Source: Fusobacterium varium (GTDB lineage: Bacteria > Fusobacteriota > Fusobacteriia > Fusobacteriales > Fusobacteriaceae). From it: a DNA stretch of 64,000 bases. A model generated the notes under the pieces. That model was not told the DNA's origin, did no database searches, and saw only the letters and a list, made by a program, of their open reading frames with translations. Shown piece by piece: positions 29,435-37,364 of this stretch. The stretch spans positions 1,612,001 through 1,676,000 of the forward strand of contig LR134390.1 in assembly GCA_900637705.1 (NCBI GenBank), given 5' to 3'. The position numbers and the translations under genes are program-made. Position 1 is the stretch's first letter. The number at the start of each line of letters is the position of its first letter.

Positions 29435-29640
29435 AAAACTTCCTCCTCTCCTGCTTTAGAACATTCTTACTTTCTATAATATACTATTTATGCTATAAAA
29501 TCAAACTATAAAATTTTTTTTAGTTTTTTTCCTATAAAATTTTATCTATAATTCTATAAAATAAGCTTTTTATTTTTTAAATCTCTACTTAAATTGTTTT
29601 CTTGTGATATAATATAAAGAAAGCAAAGGAGATTTATTTT

Positions 29641-30513
29641 ATGAAAAAAATACTTATAATTTTTTCTCTTTTTATTTTAATGATTAGTTGCAATATAGGA
29701 AAAAGAAACGTTGATGCATCTAAGAAAGAGGAAAAAGATGGGATAGTCTATATCATTAATGAAAAGAAACCTTTCACTGGAAAAATTACTGCTAAATATG
29801 AAGATGGAAAATTAAAAACAGAAGAAAATTTTAAAGATGGTAAATACGAGGGTATCTCAAAAGAATATTTCTCTAATGGGCAGCTAGCTTTTGAAGGAAC
29901 ATTTAAAAATGGAAAATTAAATGGTGAAGTCAAAACATATTTTGAAAATGGACAATTAGAAGAGGAATCTTCTTATGTTGATAATAAAATTGAAGGTATA
30001 TGTAAAATATATTATGAAGATGGAAAATTAAGAAATATAATAAACTTCAAAGATGATAAAAAAAATGGTCCTGTTGAATATTACTATCCCAATGGTCAAC
30101 TTCAATATTCAGGAAATTATGTTGATGACTTACTACAAGGTGAAGGAAAAGTATACTTTGAAAATGGTATTTTAATGGAAGAAAATAATTATTTTGATGG
30201 AAAATATCATGGTTTAATAAAAATATACTATAAAAGTGGAAAACTAGAAAGTGAGTATAATTACCAAAATGGAAAAGCTCATGGAGAATCAAAAATTTAT
30301 TATGAAAATGGGCAGGTAAAAAATATAGCTAATTTTATTGAAGATAAAATCAATGGAGTTTCTAAAACTTATTATGAAAATGGACAGATAGAGGGAGAAT
30401 ACACTTTTATTGATAATCAATTTGATGGTTTATTTAGAAAATATTCCAAAGATGGTAAAATTACCAATGAAGCAATATTTAAAAAAGGAAAAGTAGAAAA
30501 AATTATTAAATAA
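29641..30513 (+). CDS. MORN-repeat (YwqK-type) lipoprotein
   Basis: A 290-residue lipoprotein: the signal sequence ends LMISC, giving an acylated cysteine at about residue 17. The rest consists of roughly ten tandem MORN_2 repeats of ~22 residues with the core YYENGQLxxxxxYxDGKxxG. Such repeats fold as a beta sheet and are often annotated as toxin-antitoxin YwqK modules without evidence. Outer-membrane or periplasmic localisation is likely, but function is unknown. A TATAAT lies upstream and the gene ends at a long-stem terminator. Confidence 0.82.
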   Translation: MKKILIIFSLFILMISCNIGKRNVDASKKEEKDGIVYIINEKKPFTGKITAKYEDGKLKTEENFKDGKYEGISKEYFSNGQLAFEGTFKNGKLNGEVKTYFENGQLEEESSYVDNKIEGICKIYYEDGKLRNIINFKDDKKNGPVEYYYPNGQLQYSGNYVDDLLQGEGKVYFENGILMEENNYFDGKYHGLIKIYYKSGKLESEYNYQNGKAHGESKIYYENGQVKNIANFIEDKINGVSKTYYENGQIEGEYTFIDNQFDGLFRKYSKDGKITNEAIFKKGKVEKIIK

Positions 30514-30526
30514 ATATTTAATGCCT

Positions 30527-30579
30527 GAGTTGTTGCAAACTGATGATTTTTAATCATTTATTTGAACAACTCTTTTTTT
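30527..30579 (+). terminator. Long-stem terminator, shared sequence family
   Basis: GAGTTGTT and AACAACTC close a ~22-bp stem around TTT, followed by seven T residues. Over 40 of its bases match the EF-G-like gene terminator at 5414-5465 when both are read in the direction of transcription. Confidence 0.85.
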
Positions 30580-30710
30580 CAGCATTTTGATTCGGGTTAT
30601 TGGAAATGCAGCACTCTCTTTTTATAAACTATTCTATATTTTTATTTTAATAATGTATTCTATATATTTTATTAAGTTTATATACAATACATTATTCTTC
30701 CCAATATTCT

Positions 30711-30901
30711 GTCACAAGAAGCTCCATAGTTTTCACTGTGTTTTCTGTTATTTTTGGTGTTCTCATGGGAGGAACTTGTTCTCCTGTTTCTGATATCTCC
30801 GTACTTTTCTCTATGGTAGCTGGTGCTGATTTTATAAATCATATAAAAATTCAAATTCCTTATGCATTTTTTAATGGAATAATATCTATATATTATTTTT
30901 A
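30711..30901 (+). pseudogene. Remnant of an NhaC-family Na+/H+ antiporter (C-terminal piece)
   Basis: Read from 30711, the frame gives FGVLMGGTCSPVSDISVLFS followed by a HIKIQIPYA segment and a stop. This matches the signature region near the C terminus of NhaC antiporters (GDHCSPISDTT ... HV-x-TQLPYA). No start, no ribosome site and none of the upstream membrane helices remain, so only ~60 codons survive. Unlike the other broken genes here, this cannot be repaired by one base. The surrounding 30580-31124 stretch holds no other recognisable gene. Confidence 0.6.
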
Positions 30902-31124
30902 GTTATATCTTTAACCATTGACAATAAAATTTTGTTTTTTAAAGAATGATATCACAATCTTATTTTTCATCTTTATAGTGCACATTATTTTATATTGTAT
31001 ACACTTATTATATTTATTTTTTTGAAAAATTTGCTTTTTTTGATTTCATGTAATATAATATACTAAGAGAATCCTTTTTAATATTGTTTTATTATATGAC
31101 TGGGGGAGATTTACCTTTAAATTT

Positions 31125-31736
31125 ATGGAGGTGGTCTTTATAGTAAGTTTAAATTTAATTAAAAAGGCAAAAGCAGGTAGTGAAGAAGCTATTCAGGAAA
31201 TTTTTAAAACTTTTCAAGGAATAATGCTTCTAAAAACTAAAAAATATTTCTTTTATGGAGGAGATAAAGATGATGTACTTCAGGAAGCTATGATAGGACT
31301 TTTGAAAGCTATAAATGGTTATGAAGCAGGTAAGCAAGCTTCTTTTAAAACTTTTGCTATTTTATGCATAAAAAGACAATTAATTACTGCAATAAAAAGC
31401 TCTAATAGTGGAAAATACAAAATTTTAAATATGGCTGTAAATAATAGTGAAGACTCTTATGAATACAATGCCGTTCCTGCATATTCTAATAAGTCCTTTA
31501 ATTTTTACAATCCTGAAGAAATATATTTAAGTAAAGAAAAATTCAATGCTTTAAAAAAATATTTAAGAACACATTTAAGTAAGATGGAAAATGAAATTTT
31601 TGATTATATGCTTATTGAATTGTCGTATACTGAAATTGCTGCTAAAACAGGACGGGATCCTAAATCAGTAGATAATGCCATTCAAAGAATAAAAAAGAAA
31701 CTTAGAGCATTTACAGAAGAATATGAAGCTATGTAA
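31125..31736 (+). CDS. SigH-like sigma-70 family RNA polymerase sigma factor
   Basis: A ~200-residue sigma factor with region 2 (GGDKDDVLQEAMIGLLKAI, then FKTFAILCIKRQLITAI) and region 4 (LSYTEIAAKTGRDPKSVDNAIQRIKKKL), resembling the SigH/Spo0H group although Fusobacteria do not sporulate. The start is uncertain: the ATG at 31125 sits on the ribosome site itself (ATGGAGGTGG), which is correctly spaced for an in-frame ATA at 31140. The real start may be a non-standard codon or a miscalled ATG. The target regulon is unknown. Confidence 0.82.
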   Translation: MEVVFIVSLNLIKKAKAGSEEAIQEIFKTFQGIMLLKTKKYFFYGGDKDDVLQEAMIGLLKAINGYEAGKQASFKTFAILCIKRQLITAIKSSNSGKYKILNMAVNNSEDSYEYNAVPAYSNKSFNFYNPEEIYLSKEKFNALKKYLRTHLSKMENEIFDYMLIELSYTEIAAKTGRDPKSVDNAIQRIKKKLRAFTEEYEAM

Positions 31737-31765
31737 TAAAGACAGGGAGATATATTCTCCTTGTT

Positions 31766-31975
31766 TTATTTTTTTAAATAAGGATTTTGTTTTCTCAGCC
31801 ACTCCAATTCCCCATCGTATTTACTTTCATCTATAATTTCTTTATATTTTTCTAGGATATATATTTTATCACAATAGTCACAGTAATATGCAACTGTTTT
31901 ATAGAGCTTTAATCTGCTCACACAATTATCTACTAGAGTTTTTTTTATTGGATTCTTGCATTTTTCACAATTCAT
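31766..31975 (-). CDS. Small zinc-ribbon protein
   Basis: A ~69-residue protein with two CxxC pairs (CEKCKNP near the N terminus and CDYCDK about 34 residues later) that would bind one zinc ion. An ATG at 31999 is in frame, but GGGAGG is properly placed for the ATG at 31975, directly before NCEKC. It is convergent with the sigma factor gene, with ~30 bp between them. A nucleic-acid or protein-binding role is possible but not shown. Confidence 0.65.
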   Translation of the reverse strand: MNCEKCKNPIKKTLVDNCVSRLKLYKTVAYYCDYCDKIYILEKYKEIIDESKYDGELEWLRKQNPYLKK

Positions 31976-32038
31976 AAGTTCCCTCCCAAAGATGTCCATT
32001 TTATTTGCTCTTTAATTTTCATTCTGAATAATATCTAT

Positions 32039-32173
32039 TTACTCCCTATAAATTCTATAAACTATTATCAAGATAATCAGAAAAAGAGAAATTAACTGTA
32101 TATGTGTCTTTTTACTTTTATATCCAATATAACTGCACAATGTCACAATTATACCTAGAATCACTTTTTGCAT
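32039..32173 (-). CDS. 44-residue small membrane protein
   Basis: A short frame with a GGGGGA site ten bases upstream encodes two hydrophobic segments (VILGIIVTLCSYIGY and LISLFLIILIIVY) separated by KSKKTH, with a basic end. Composition and topology look like a genuine two-helix small membrane protein. It lies 63 bp upstream of the zinc-ribbon gene on the same strand. Function unknown. Confidence 0.45.
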   Translation of the reverse strand: MQKVILGIIVTLCSYIGYKSKKTHIQLISLFLIILIIVYRIYRE

Positions 32174-32434
32174 ATTTTTTCTTTCCCCCTATTTTTTAAT
32201 TGGAAAAAATATACTTTATTATTTTAAAAATAATATATTTTACCATCCCTCCTGTAATCTTCAGCAGATATTTTATTATATCATAATATTTATTTTTTTA
32301 TAAAAATTACAAAAGAAGTCCTTAGACTTCCTTCTATATTTGCTATTACTACATCTATTTTTTCTCTTTAGTTTTAATATTTTAAATTATAATTTTTTAC
32401 TAAAAAGTATTAGACTCTTTTTACTTTTTAATAT
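32174..32434. other. Gap with one small hairpin
   Basis: About 260 bp of AT-rich sequence. The only structure is GAAGTC/GACTTC (32315-32330, 4-base loop) with T-rich flank on the minus strand, a possible secondary terminator. Nothing else was recognised. Confidence 0.4.
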
Positions 32435-32472
32435 AAAAGGGGCTAAAATTTTTACTCACTCAGCCCCTTTTT
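32435..32472. terminator. Bidirectional intrinsic terminator
   Basis: AAAAGGGGCT pairs with AGCCCCTTTT around a 17-base loop, with a T-run on both strands. It lies immediately past the stop of the SPFH-protein gene. Confidence 0.85.
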
Positions 32473-32475
32473 ATA

Positions 32476-33267
32476 TTAATCATTTAATTTTATTATTGGA
32501 GAATTATCTCCCCCACTCACTTGTGGTAGTTTTCCGTCCCATTTTTCAATAGTTAATTTCTTTAACAACATTGGTGACAAAGATTCTGCTTCTACCTGAT
32601 TGGCTTTTGCCTGAAGCTCTTTTTCTTTTAATTTATATTCTGCAAGCAACACTTGATTTTCTGCTTCCACTCTGAATTTTTCCTGCTCAAATCTTGTTCT
32701 TTCTACCTCTTGTTCTGCAACTTTTTTAGCTTCTATAGCTCTTTCATATTCTGCAGAAAAATCATGGTTTGTTATGGAAACATTTGCTACAGACAACCCA
32801 TAAGCTTGAAAGTCATCTTTTAAATCTTCATATATCATTTTACTTAGTTCCTGTCTTTTAGAAACAAATTCTTCAATAGTATATTTACTAATTGATGCTT
32901 GAACTACTTCCTTTGTTCTTGGAATAATAAAACTTGTTTCATGTAATCCTCTAAATGATCTATAAAGATTTTCAGGATCAGAAACAGAACTTTGAACTGT
33001 AAGATCAAGAATTATTGACTGCATATCTTTAGTACTTACTGACATATTATCAAAACTATATATTTTATCTCTTGTTATCATCATTTCCTTTGTTTGTACA
33101 ATAGGTATTTTAAAATTCAAACCTTCTCTATCTATTCTTGTAATTTTTCCCCAACTAGAAATAATAGCTATTTCCCCTGTTCTCACTGTATAAAATGATG
33201 TAAATATAAGAAAAAATAATATTATTGCTACAAATCCAAGACTGCCAAATATAATCTGCTTTTTCAT
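32476..33267 (-). CDS. SPFH/prohibitin-family membrane protein
   Basis: A 263-residue protein with an N-terminal membrane anchor (residues ~5-28) and an SPFH domain (YTVRTGEIAIISSWGKI through YGLSVANVSITNHDFS). A long charged coiled coil follows (AIEAKKVAEQEVERTRFEQEKFRVEAENQ is its core region), then a conserved LTIEKWDGKLPQV tail. Prohibitin-like proteins form membrane-associated rings and scaffold proteases in other systems. The YERA-x-EAK start of the coil is typical. It is transcribed alone between a terminator and the arsR region. Confidence 0.85.
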   Translation of the reverse strand: MKKQIIFGSLGFVAIILFFLIFTSFYTVRTGEIAIISSWGKITRIDREGLNFKIPIVQTKEMMITRDKIYSFDNMSVSTKDMQSIILDLTVQSSVSDPENLYRSFRGLHETSFIIPRTKEVVQASISKYTIEEFVSKRQELSKMIYEDLKDDFQAYGLSVANVSITNHDFSAEYERAIEAKKVAEQEVERTRFEQEKFRVEAENQVLLAEYKLKEKELQAKANQVEAESLSPMLLKKLTIEKWDGKLPQVSGGDNSPIIKLND

Positions 33268-33517
33268 TAATTTTCTCCCCTTTTATATATAGAATAAGTA
33301 TAATAAATATAGTCAGGATACTACATTTTAGAATTATATAAAATTCTTTCATTGTTAACTATCCTCACAAGATATTATAACAGAAAAATAAAAAAGTACC
33401 TAGCAAATCACTTTTTCTTTATATATTTTATTATATTGCTGTAATTATAATAATTTCCACAAATAATAACTTTTTTTTAATAATCTTTCTATGAGCAAAT
33501 AAAATATAAAAAACATA

Positions 33518-33547
33518 TTGACAAATTTAGATATATGAATATATAAT
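33518..33547 (+). promoter_or_regulatory. Promoter and candidate ArsR operator
   Basis: TTGACA (33518-33523), 18-bp spacer and TATAAT (33542-33547), 41 bp before the arsR-type gene. The spacer contains the dyad-like ATATATGAATATAT, a plausible autorepressor site. The rest of the 33268-33588 gap is AT-rich promoter sequence for the divergent SPFH gene. Confidence 0.6.
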
Positions 33548-33588
33548 TGTTTTATAATATATCGATAAAATAGATTTGAGGTGAAGAA

Positions 33589-33906
33589 ATGGAAAAAAAA
33601 TATGAAAACATGTCCAAGCTTTTCAAAGCTTTAAGTGATCCTAACAGATTATTTATATTAGAAATGCTTAAATCTGGAGAAAAATGTGCCTGTAAAATTT
33701 TAGAAGAACTTTGTATTGGGCAATCAACTTTATCACATCATATGAAAATTTTATATGACAGTGGGATTATTAAATGCAGAAAAGATGGAAAATGGAGCTA
33801 TTATTCTTTTGACGAAGAAGGATGCAAAAATTTAAAAATAGTATTAGATGAAATACTTGATTGTAAGCTAATGATGAAAAAGGAAGTGGATAATTCATGT
33901 CAATGA
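33589..33906 (+). CDS. arsR: ArsR/SmtB-family metalloregulator
   Basis: A 105-residue winged-helix repressor. The alpha3 site ECK/CAC is present as EKCACKILEE (Cys33 and Cys35), the type of thiolate pair that binds arsenite or related thiophilic ions. It precedes the recognition helix GQSTLSHHMKIL and a wing with GKWSYYSF. Its last codons overlap the start of the permease gene by ten bases. It likely represses its own operon until As(III), Sb(III), an organoarsenical or another thiophilic metal binds. Confidence 0.85.
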   Translation: MEKKYENMSKLFKALSDPNRLFILEMLKSGEKCACKILEELCIGQSTLSHHMKILYDSGIIKCRKDGKWSYYSFDEEGCKNLKIVLDEILDCKLMMKKEVDNSCQ

Positions 33907-34910
33907 TTATTGTAATCTGGTCTTTTTTTGAAGATCAATTTTTAAAAATGTTATGGTTAGATAACTTAGTAAAAAAAGGACTTATTTCCTTAGGAATAGA
34001 TGCTGACAGCAGAATGGGTGGTAGTATTCAGTTTTTTATATATGATACTGTAAAAATAATTGTCCTTTTGTCTATTCTTATATTTGTTATTTCATATATT
34101 CAAAGTTTCTTTCCACCAGAAAGAACAAAAAAAATTCTTGGAAATTTCAAAGGAATAAAAGCAAATATTTTAAGTGCCTTGCTAGGTACTGTGACACCTT
34201 TTTGCAGCTGTTCTTCTATTCCTATATTCATAGGATTTACAAATGCAGGACTTCCTGTTGGGGTAACATTTTCCTTTTTAATATCTTCTCCATTGGTAGA
34301 TTTAGGTTCATTCATTTTATTGATTAGTGTATTTGGTTTACCAATAGCAGCAATTTATGTCATTGTCGGACTTATTCTTGCTGTAATTGGAGGAACTATT
34401 TTAGATAAAATGGGAATGGAAAAATACGTTGTTAAATTTACAAAATCTGCTGGAAGTCTAGATATAGAATCACCTGAACTTACAACTAAAGAAAGATTTG
34501 AATATGCTTACGAACAAGTAAAAGAAACAGTGAAGAAAGTATTCTGGTATATAATTGTTGGTGTTGGAATAGGTGCTCTAATTCACAACTGGATACCAGC
34601 TGAAATTATTCAAAAGATATTAGGTCTTAATAATCCATTTTCAGTATTAATAGCAACATTTATAGGAATACCAATGTATGCTGATATATTTGGAACTATT
34701 CCTATTGCAGAAGCTCTTTTTGCAAAAGGTGTTGGAGTTGGAACTATTTTGTCTTTTATGATGGGAGTTACAGCATTAAGTTTACCTTCTATAATAATGT
34801 TAAAAAAAGTTGTACAAAATAAACTTCTTGTAACATTTGTAGGAATAGTTGCTGCTGGTATAATAATAATTGGTTATAGCTTTAATGCCTTTGGTTATTT
34901 ATTTATTTAA
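33897..34910 (+). CDS. arsP: ArsP/DUF318-type permease
   Basis: A 337-residue permease (PF03773 type) with about eight to ten membrane helices. The hallmark is TPFCSCSSIPIFIGF with paired cysteines at 103 and 105, followed by SSPLVD; the second half repeats a similar segment (IGIPMYADIFGTIPI). Characterised relatives export trivalent organoarsenicals such as methylarsenite, using conserved cysteines. Overlap with the ArsR-type repressor and adjacency to a dithiol redox protein support a thiophilic-metalloid role. The exact substrate is inference. Confidence 0.82.
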   Translation: MSMIIVIWSFFEDQFLKMLWLDNLVKKGLISLGIDADSRMGGSIQFFIYDTVKIIVLLSILIFVISYIQSFFPPERTKKILGNFKGIKANILSALLGTVTPFCSCSSIPIFIGFTNAGLPVGVTFSFLISSPLVDLGSFILLISVFGLPIAAIYVIVGLILAVIGGTILDKMGMEKYVVKFTKSAGSLDIESPELTTKERFEYAYEQVKETVKKVFWYIIVGVGIGALIHNWIPAEIIQKILGLNNPFSVLIATFIGIPMYADIFGTIPIAEALFAKGVGVGTILSFMMGVTALSLPSIIMLKKVVQNKLLVTFVGIVAAGIIIIGYSFNAFGYLFI

Positions 34911-34939
34911 AAATATATTTTATAAAAGGAGTGAATAAA

Positions 34940-35287
34940 ATGGGAATATTTGATAAAATTTTTAAAAGTGGTTGTAATTGTGGTAGTTGTGATGTTGATG
35001 AAACTTCAAAAGAAAATACTATAAAAAAAGAAGGAGCCATGACTATAAAAATTTTAGGGACTGGCTGCAAAAATTGTGTTAACTTAACTGATAATGTTAA
35101 AAAAGCTCTTACTTCTTTAAACATAGAAGCTAATATAGAAAAAGTCACAGATATAGAAAATATTTCAAGTTACGGAATAATGTCTACTCCAGGTTTAGTT
35201 ATAGAAGAAAAAGTAGTTTCTTATGGAAAAGTACTAAAGCCAGAAGAAATAGTAAAAATAATAGAAAATTTAAAAATTAATTTATAA
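34940..35287 (+). CDS. Thioredoxin-fold redox-active disulfide protein
   Basis: A ~115-residue protein with a thioredoxin-like domain of the 'redox-active disulfide protein 2' type: CKNC active site in GTGCKNCVNL, then MSTPGLVIEEKVVSYG with the cis-Pro region. An N-terminal extension adds CNCGSC, a further cysteine cluster unusual for the family and possibly a metal-binding or delivery site. The start was set at the ATG after AAGGAG; the upstream GTG would sit on the ribosome site. It is the third gene of the arsR-arsP unit and may reduce or carry the metalloid. Confidence 0.8.
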   Translation: MGIFDKIFKSGCNCGSCDVDETSKENTIKKEGAMTIKILGTGCKNCVNLTDNVKKALTSLNIEANIEKVTDIENISSYGIMSTPGLVIEEKVVSYGKVLKPEEIVKIIENLKINL

Positions 35288-35415
35288 AATAATAATATCT
35301 TTTATTTGTGTATATATCTCTTATTGAAATAAAATAGTAAAAATTCAAATAATCAAGATACTATAAGAATTACAAAAAAATTATAATTAATAACCTAATA
35401 ATTAAAATTTACAAC

Positions 35416-35455
35416 AAAAAGGGAAGTCTTTCAAATATAAAAGACTTCCTTTGTT
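35416..35455. terminator. Bidirectional terminator of the ars-like operon
   Basis: AAGGGAAGTCTTT pairs with AAAGACTTCCTTT around a short AT loop, with A/T runs on both sides. It lies between the ars-like operon and the convergent small secreted protein. Confidence 0.8.
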
Positions 35456-35518
35456 ATAATTTCATATAATATCTCGGGGGAGAGATTTTCATACATCATA
35501 AATATTTTTTATTTTTAA

Positions 35519-35767
35519 TTATCTTTCTTCGCTCCTTTCATGAGCCATTTTATGATTCATTTCCCAGCTTGTTTCTTTTGAATTATTTTTTTCATTATCT
35601 ATTTTTCCCGTAAAGTTATATGCTTTTTCATTATTATTTTGTTTTTGAATACTTACTTCTGTTTTTTCTACTTCTAATGGTTTTCCTTCACCTGCCTCTG
35701 CATATGCAACTCCACTTGAACAAAGCATTACCATTAATGCTGATAAAATTATTGTTGTTTTTTTCAT
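35519..35767 (-). CDS. Small secreted hydrophilic protein
   Basis: An 82-residue exported protein: signal peptide ending VAYA, then a very hydrophilic, Glu/Lys/Asn-rich mature region of ~58 residues with Met/His near the end (WEMNHKMAHERSEER). It has no cysteine after cleavage. The Met/His/Trp tail might coordinate a metal, but this is speculation. GGAGGCAATAAA precedes the ATG, and a promoter with a 19-bp spacer lies upstream, suggesting regulated expression. Confidence 0.65.
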   Translation of the reverse strand: MKKTTIILSALMVMLCSSGVAYAEAGEGKPLEVEKTEVSIQKQNNNEKAYNFTGKIDNEKNNSKETSWEMNHKMAHERSEER

Positions 35768-35831
35768 TTTATTGCCTCCTCTATTATTGAATTTTATTTA
35801 TATAATATAAGAATATTTCTTTATATAAATA

Positions 35832-35862
35832 ATTATAAACGTTTAAGTAGGTTTAAGGTCAA
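35832..35862 (-). promoter_or_regulatory. Promoter with 19-bp spacer (MerR-type candidate)
   Basis: On the minus strand, TTGACC (35862-35857), a 19-bp spacer and TATAAT (35837-35832). Such long spacers are typical of promoters activated by MerR-family regulators. The spacer holds CTTAAAC twice, three bases apart, and an imperfect dyad starting ACCTTAAAC. No merR gene is adjacent. Confidence 0.45.
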
Positions 35863-35979
35863 GAATTTTTTAAAAAAATTTACAAAAAAAATATATAAAT
35901 AATTAATCTATATTTGTTATCTTTAAATATAAAATTAATCATTTATATATAATTTTCTGTTTTCAATTTTTATTATTTT

Positions 35980-36087
35980 TTACCATCCCCACTTATTCCA
36001 TTCTTCATCAAAAATTTTATTTATTATTTTATATGCCACTAAACACAGTATAAATACTACAACTCCTGTTATTGCTATTACTCTCAT
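35980..36087 (-). CDS. 35-residue small membrane protein
   Basis: An ATG four bases after AAGGAGG opens a 35-codon frame with one hydrophobic helix (VIAITGVVVFILCLVAY) followed by a charged, tryptophan-rich tail (DEEWNKWGW). The strong ribosome site and classical topology (short N terminus, helix, Lys-rich boundary) argue that it is translated. Function unknown. Confidence 0.5.
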   Translation of the reverse strand: MRVIAITGVVVFILCLVAYKIINKIFDEEWNKWGW

Positions 36088-36763
36088 TTTTCCTCCTTAA
36101 ATTTAGAAATATTTTATTCTTACCAAATTTTTCTTCATTCCAGAATCTATTTTAATTAAGCTTTTCTAATTTTTTCTTATATTCCTTTTTATTAATTTAT
36201 TTATATCTTTTATCCTTAATCTTATTTTTAATTTTCTTTCAATATCTTTGTATCTATAAATAAATATTTTAACTTTTTATATTTCTCCTATCTTTAAAAT
36301 AACAATATTTAAAAATAAATTATAATTTACAACTAAGAAAATATAAGAAAAAATTAAATTACTAAAAGTTTTCTAGAAAAGAATTAAGGAATAAATTAAA
36401 AAATAGATTATGATATAAAAATAAAAGAGTATAAATATCCATTTATAATAAATAAAATAAAAAATATATTCAACTAAAGTGGGAAAGCTAATATAAAAAA
36501 ATTATTCAGAATTTCAAAATTAAAAATAAAGACAAGGTGAAAAATTATTGGAAGTTATAAAAGAGAAAGGAGTAAAATTATTACAAGAAAATGAAATAAG
36601 TCATAAAGTACTAGATAAATATTTATTTTAAATAAAGATGGGATAAATAAATATGATGATGACATAAAATTAAAAAATAATATCAAAATAAAAAAAGGCT
36701 GTTGAAAATACAGTCTTTTGCTTTTTGTATAAATATTTATAATTCTTTCATTGAGTATATACA
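36088..36763. other. Degenerate AT-rich gap
   Basis: About 675 bp with no credible complete gene. On the plus strand at 36536-36631 a short frame (LLEVIKEKGVKLLQENEISH core) has coding-like composition but no usable start and no recognised relative, so it may be a gene fragment. A weak hairpin (AAAAGGCTGT region, 36695-36725) precedes the tRNA gene. Confidence 0.4.
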
Positions 36764-36850
36764 TGGTGCACAGGAAGAGATTTGAACTCTCACTGGAAAA
36801 CTACCAATAAGGACCTCAACCTTACGCGTCTACCATTCCGCCACCTGTGC
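36764..36850 (-). tRNA. tRNA-Leu (anticodon GAG)
   Basis: An 87-base class II tRNA. The acceptor GCACAGG/CCTGTGC is followed by A and an encoded CCA. The anticodon arm TAAGG-TTGAGGT-CCTTA places GAG at 34-36, a long variable arm is present, and the T loop reads GTTCAAATC. GAG reads CUC/CUU leucine codons. Confidence 0.93.
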
Positions 36851-36909
36851 ACACAAGGATTTTATTTTATCATAAATTTAATATTTTGTAAAGAGTTTCT
36901 TCTACATCT

Positions 36910-37080
36910 TTAATACCATAATCCTTCTGTTCTTTTCTTAATTTTCTTTTTTTTAAATATTCTATCATATTCTCTTAATAAAATACCAAAAATAAAAAGT
37001 GGAAATAGGAATATTTTTACTGCTGTATTTATAATAAAAGTTTGAGATTTTTTTTCTTTTTTATAAGACTTTTTTTTCAT
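36910..37080 (-). CDS. 56-residue basic small membrane protein
   Basis: An ATG six bases after GGAGG opens a 56-codon frame: a Lys-rich start (KKKSYKKEKKS), one hydrophobic helix (AVKIFLFPLFIFGILL) and another Lys/Arg-rich tail. The charge pattern suggests a single-span protein. It lies between the cold-shock gene terminator and tRNA-Leu on the same strand. Function unknown. Confidence 0.5.
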   Translation of the reverse strand: MKKKSYKKEKKSQTFIINTAVKIFLFPLFIFGILLREYDRIFKKKKIKKRTEGLWY

Positions 37081-37110
37081 TTGATTCCTCCATTAACCAT
37101 TTCCACCAAG

Positions 37111-37145
37111 AAAAAAATAGGGCACCTGCTGGTACCCTACAAATT
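37111..37145 (-). terminator. Terminator of the cold-shock gene
   Basis: TAGGGTACC pairs with GGTGCCCTA (one G-T pair, AGCA loop) followed on the minus strand by seven T residues. Confidence 0.85.
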
Positions 37146-37163
37146 TTTTCAGCAAATTTAAAA

Positions 37164-37364
37164 CTATGCTACAGTTACATTAGAAGCAACTGGACCTTTT
37201 TCTCCTTCAGTAACTTCAAAAGTTACAGCTTGTCCTTCTTCTAAAGATCTGAATCCTTTTGAATTAATATTTGAGTAATGTACGAAATAATCGTTTCCAT
37301 CTTCACCAGAAATAAATCCAAACCCTTTGTCTTTGTTAAACCATTTTACAGTTCCTTTTAGCAT
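37164..37364 (-). CDS. Cold-shock protein (CspA family)
   Basis: A 66-residue single cold-shock domain with both RNA-binding motifs: [11 protein letters not shown] (RNP1 region) and DYFVHYSNI (RNP2 region). It should bind single-stranded RNA/DNA as an RNA chaperone. The length is typical. It is preceded by GGAGGTG and an untranslated leader of roughly 115 bases, as is common in csp genes where the leader folds to control translation. Confidence 0.92.
   Translation of the reverse strand: MLKGTVKWFNKDKGFGFISGEDGNDYFVHYSNINSKGFRSLEEGQAVTFEVTEGEKGPVASNVTVA

Noticed and set aside
29641-30513. MORN lipoprotein as the antitoxin of a toxin-antitoxin pair
   Set aside because: No toxin gene is adjacent; the YwqK label reflects repeat similarity only, and the protein is exported.
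30587-30793. 68-residue open frame after the MORN lipoprotein
   Set aside because: Wrong frame relative to the NhaC remnant, no ribosome site, and low-complexity Phe/Ile composition.
36555-36764. 69-residue minus-strand hydrophobic frame beside tRNA-Leu
   Set aside because: It starts inside the tRNA 3' flank, has no ribosome site and is composed of AT-driven Ile/Leu/Phe codons.
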